Shown here: positions 43,665 to 43,670 of the stretch, piece by piece
How positions within the stretch are numbered: position 1 is the first letter of the stretch
Layout: each line of letters begins with the position of its first letter
Assembly (NCBI GenBank): GCA_903896745.1
Contig: CAITZA010000001.1
Coordinates: 1-43,670, forward strand
DNA length: 43,670 bases
Direction: 5' to 3'
DNA from: an uncultured Desulfomonile sp.
GTDB lineage: Bacteria > Desulfobacterota > Desulfomonilia > Desulfomonilales > Desulfomonilaceae
The notes under the pieces: generated by a model
Told to the model about the DNA's origin: nothing
The model's input: only the letters and a program-made list of their open reading frames with translations
Database searches by the model: none
Translations under genes and position numbers: made by a program

Positions 43665-43670
43665 TTCACA

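Overview
The window looks like part of the chromosome of an anaerobic, Desulfobacterota-type bacterium (sulfate-reducer or syntroph-like). This is inferred from the mix of families: three AMP-forming acyl/aryl-CoA ligases, an acyl-CoA dehydrogenase, a thiolase, TRAP transporters, a molybdenum hydroxylase, SLC13-type anion transporters with response regulators, a corrinoid/MtaA-type methyltransferase pair, and soluble PAS kinases with the HDFNN H-box. No rRNA, tRNA, CRISPR array or transposase was seen.

Layout. Positions 1-1815 hold the C-terminal part of a PocR-PAS hybrid kinase whose start lies outside the window. Positions 1976-3270 hold a carboxymuconolactone-decarboxylase-like protein and a NemR/LmrA-like TetR repressor; both promoters carry a TAGACC...GTCTA palindrome. 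Positions 3480-9335 (minus strand) hold an ion/anion transport and signalling group: UspA, an ArsB/CitT-like permease with a periplasmic domain, a receiver protein, a small secreted protein, a DASS symporter, a CBS protein and a second receiver protein. Positions 9336-13517 are sparse: one acyl-CoA ligase, dispersed palindromic repeats and two copies of a small thioredoxin-fold gene. Copy 1 (12943-13203) has a promoter, Shine-Dalgarno sequence, ATG, one in-frame TGA at codon 16 and a SECIS-like hairpin just downstream, so I call it a candidate selenoprotein. Copy 2 (about 10010-10122) is a decayed paralogue that keeps the TGA and the hairpin.

Positions 13518-17798 (minus) are a tight operon: corrinoid protein, MtaA/CmuA-like methyltransferase, and a hybrid kinase with a Cys-rich DUF1638-like sensor. 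After a TIGR04076 protein and a receiver protein, a FadR/FCD regulator (19003-19752) diverges from a plus-strand catabolic operon: CoA ligase, TRAP DctPQM, acyl-CoA dehydrogenase and a three-subunit molybdenum hydroxylase (19919-29366). This reads as uptake, CoA activation, dehydrogenation and hydroxylation of an unknown organic acid.

Positions 29587-32828 (minus) hold an M24 peptidase-like protein, a zinc alcohol dehydrogenase and an LsrF-type thiolase/aldolase. Positions 32986-35199 hold an RRM protein with a clear promoter and terminator, and two tandem ankyrin-repeat proteins. The remainder holds a PaaK-type ligase, small exported proteins, a lone MacB/FtsX permease, an acetyl-CoA acetyltransferase, a TAXI binding protein, a CAP-domain protein and a proline-rich lipoprotein. 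All assignments come from reading the sequence; no database search was run.
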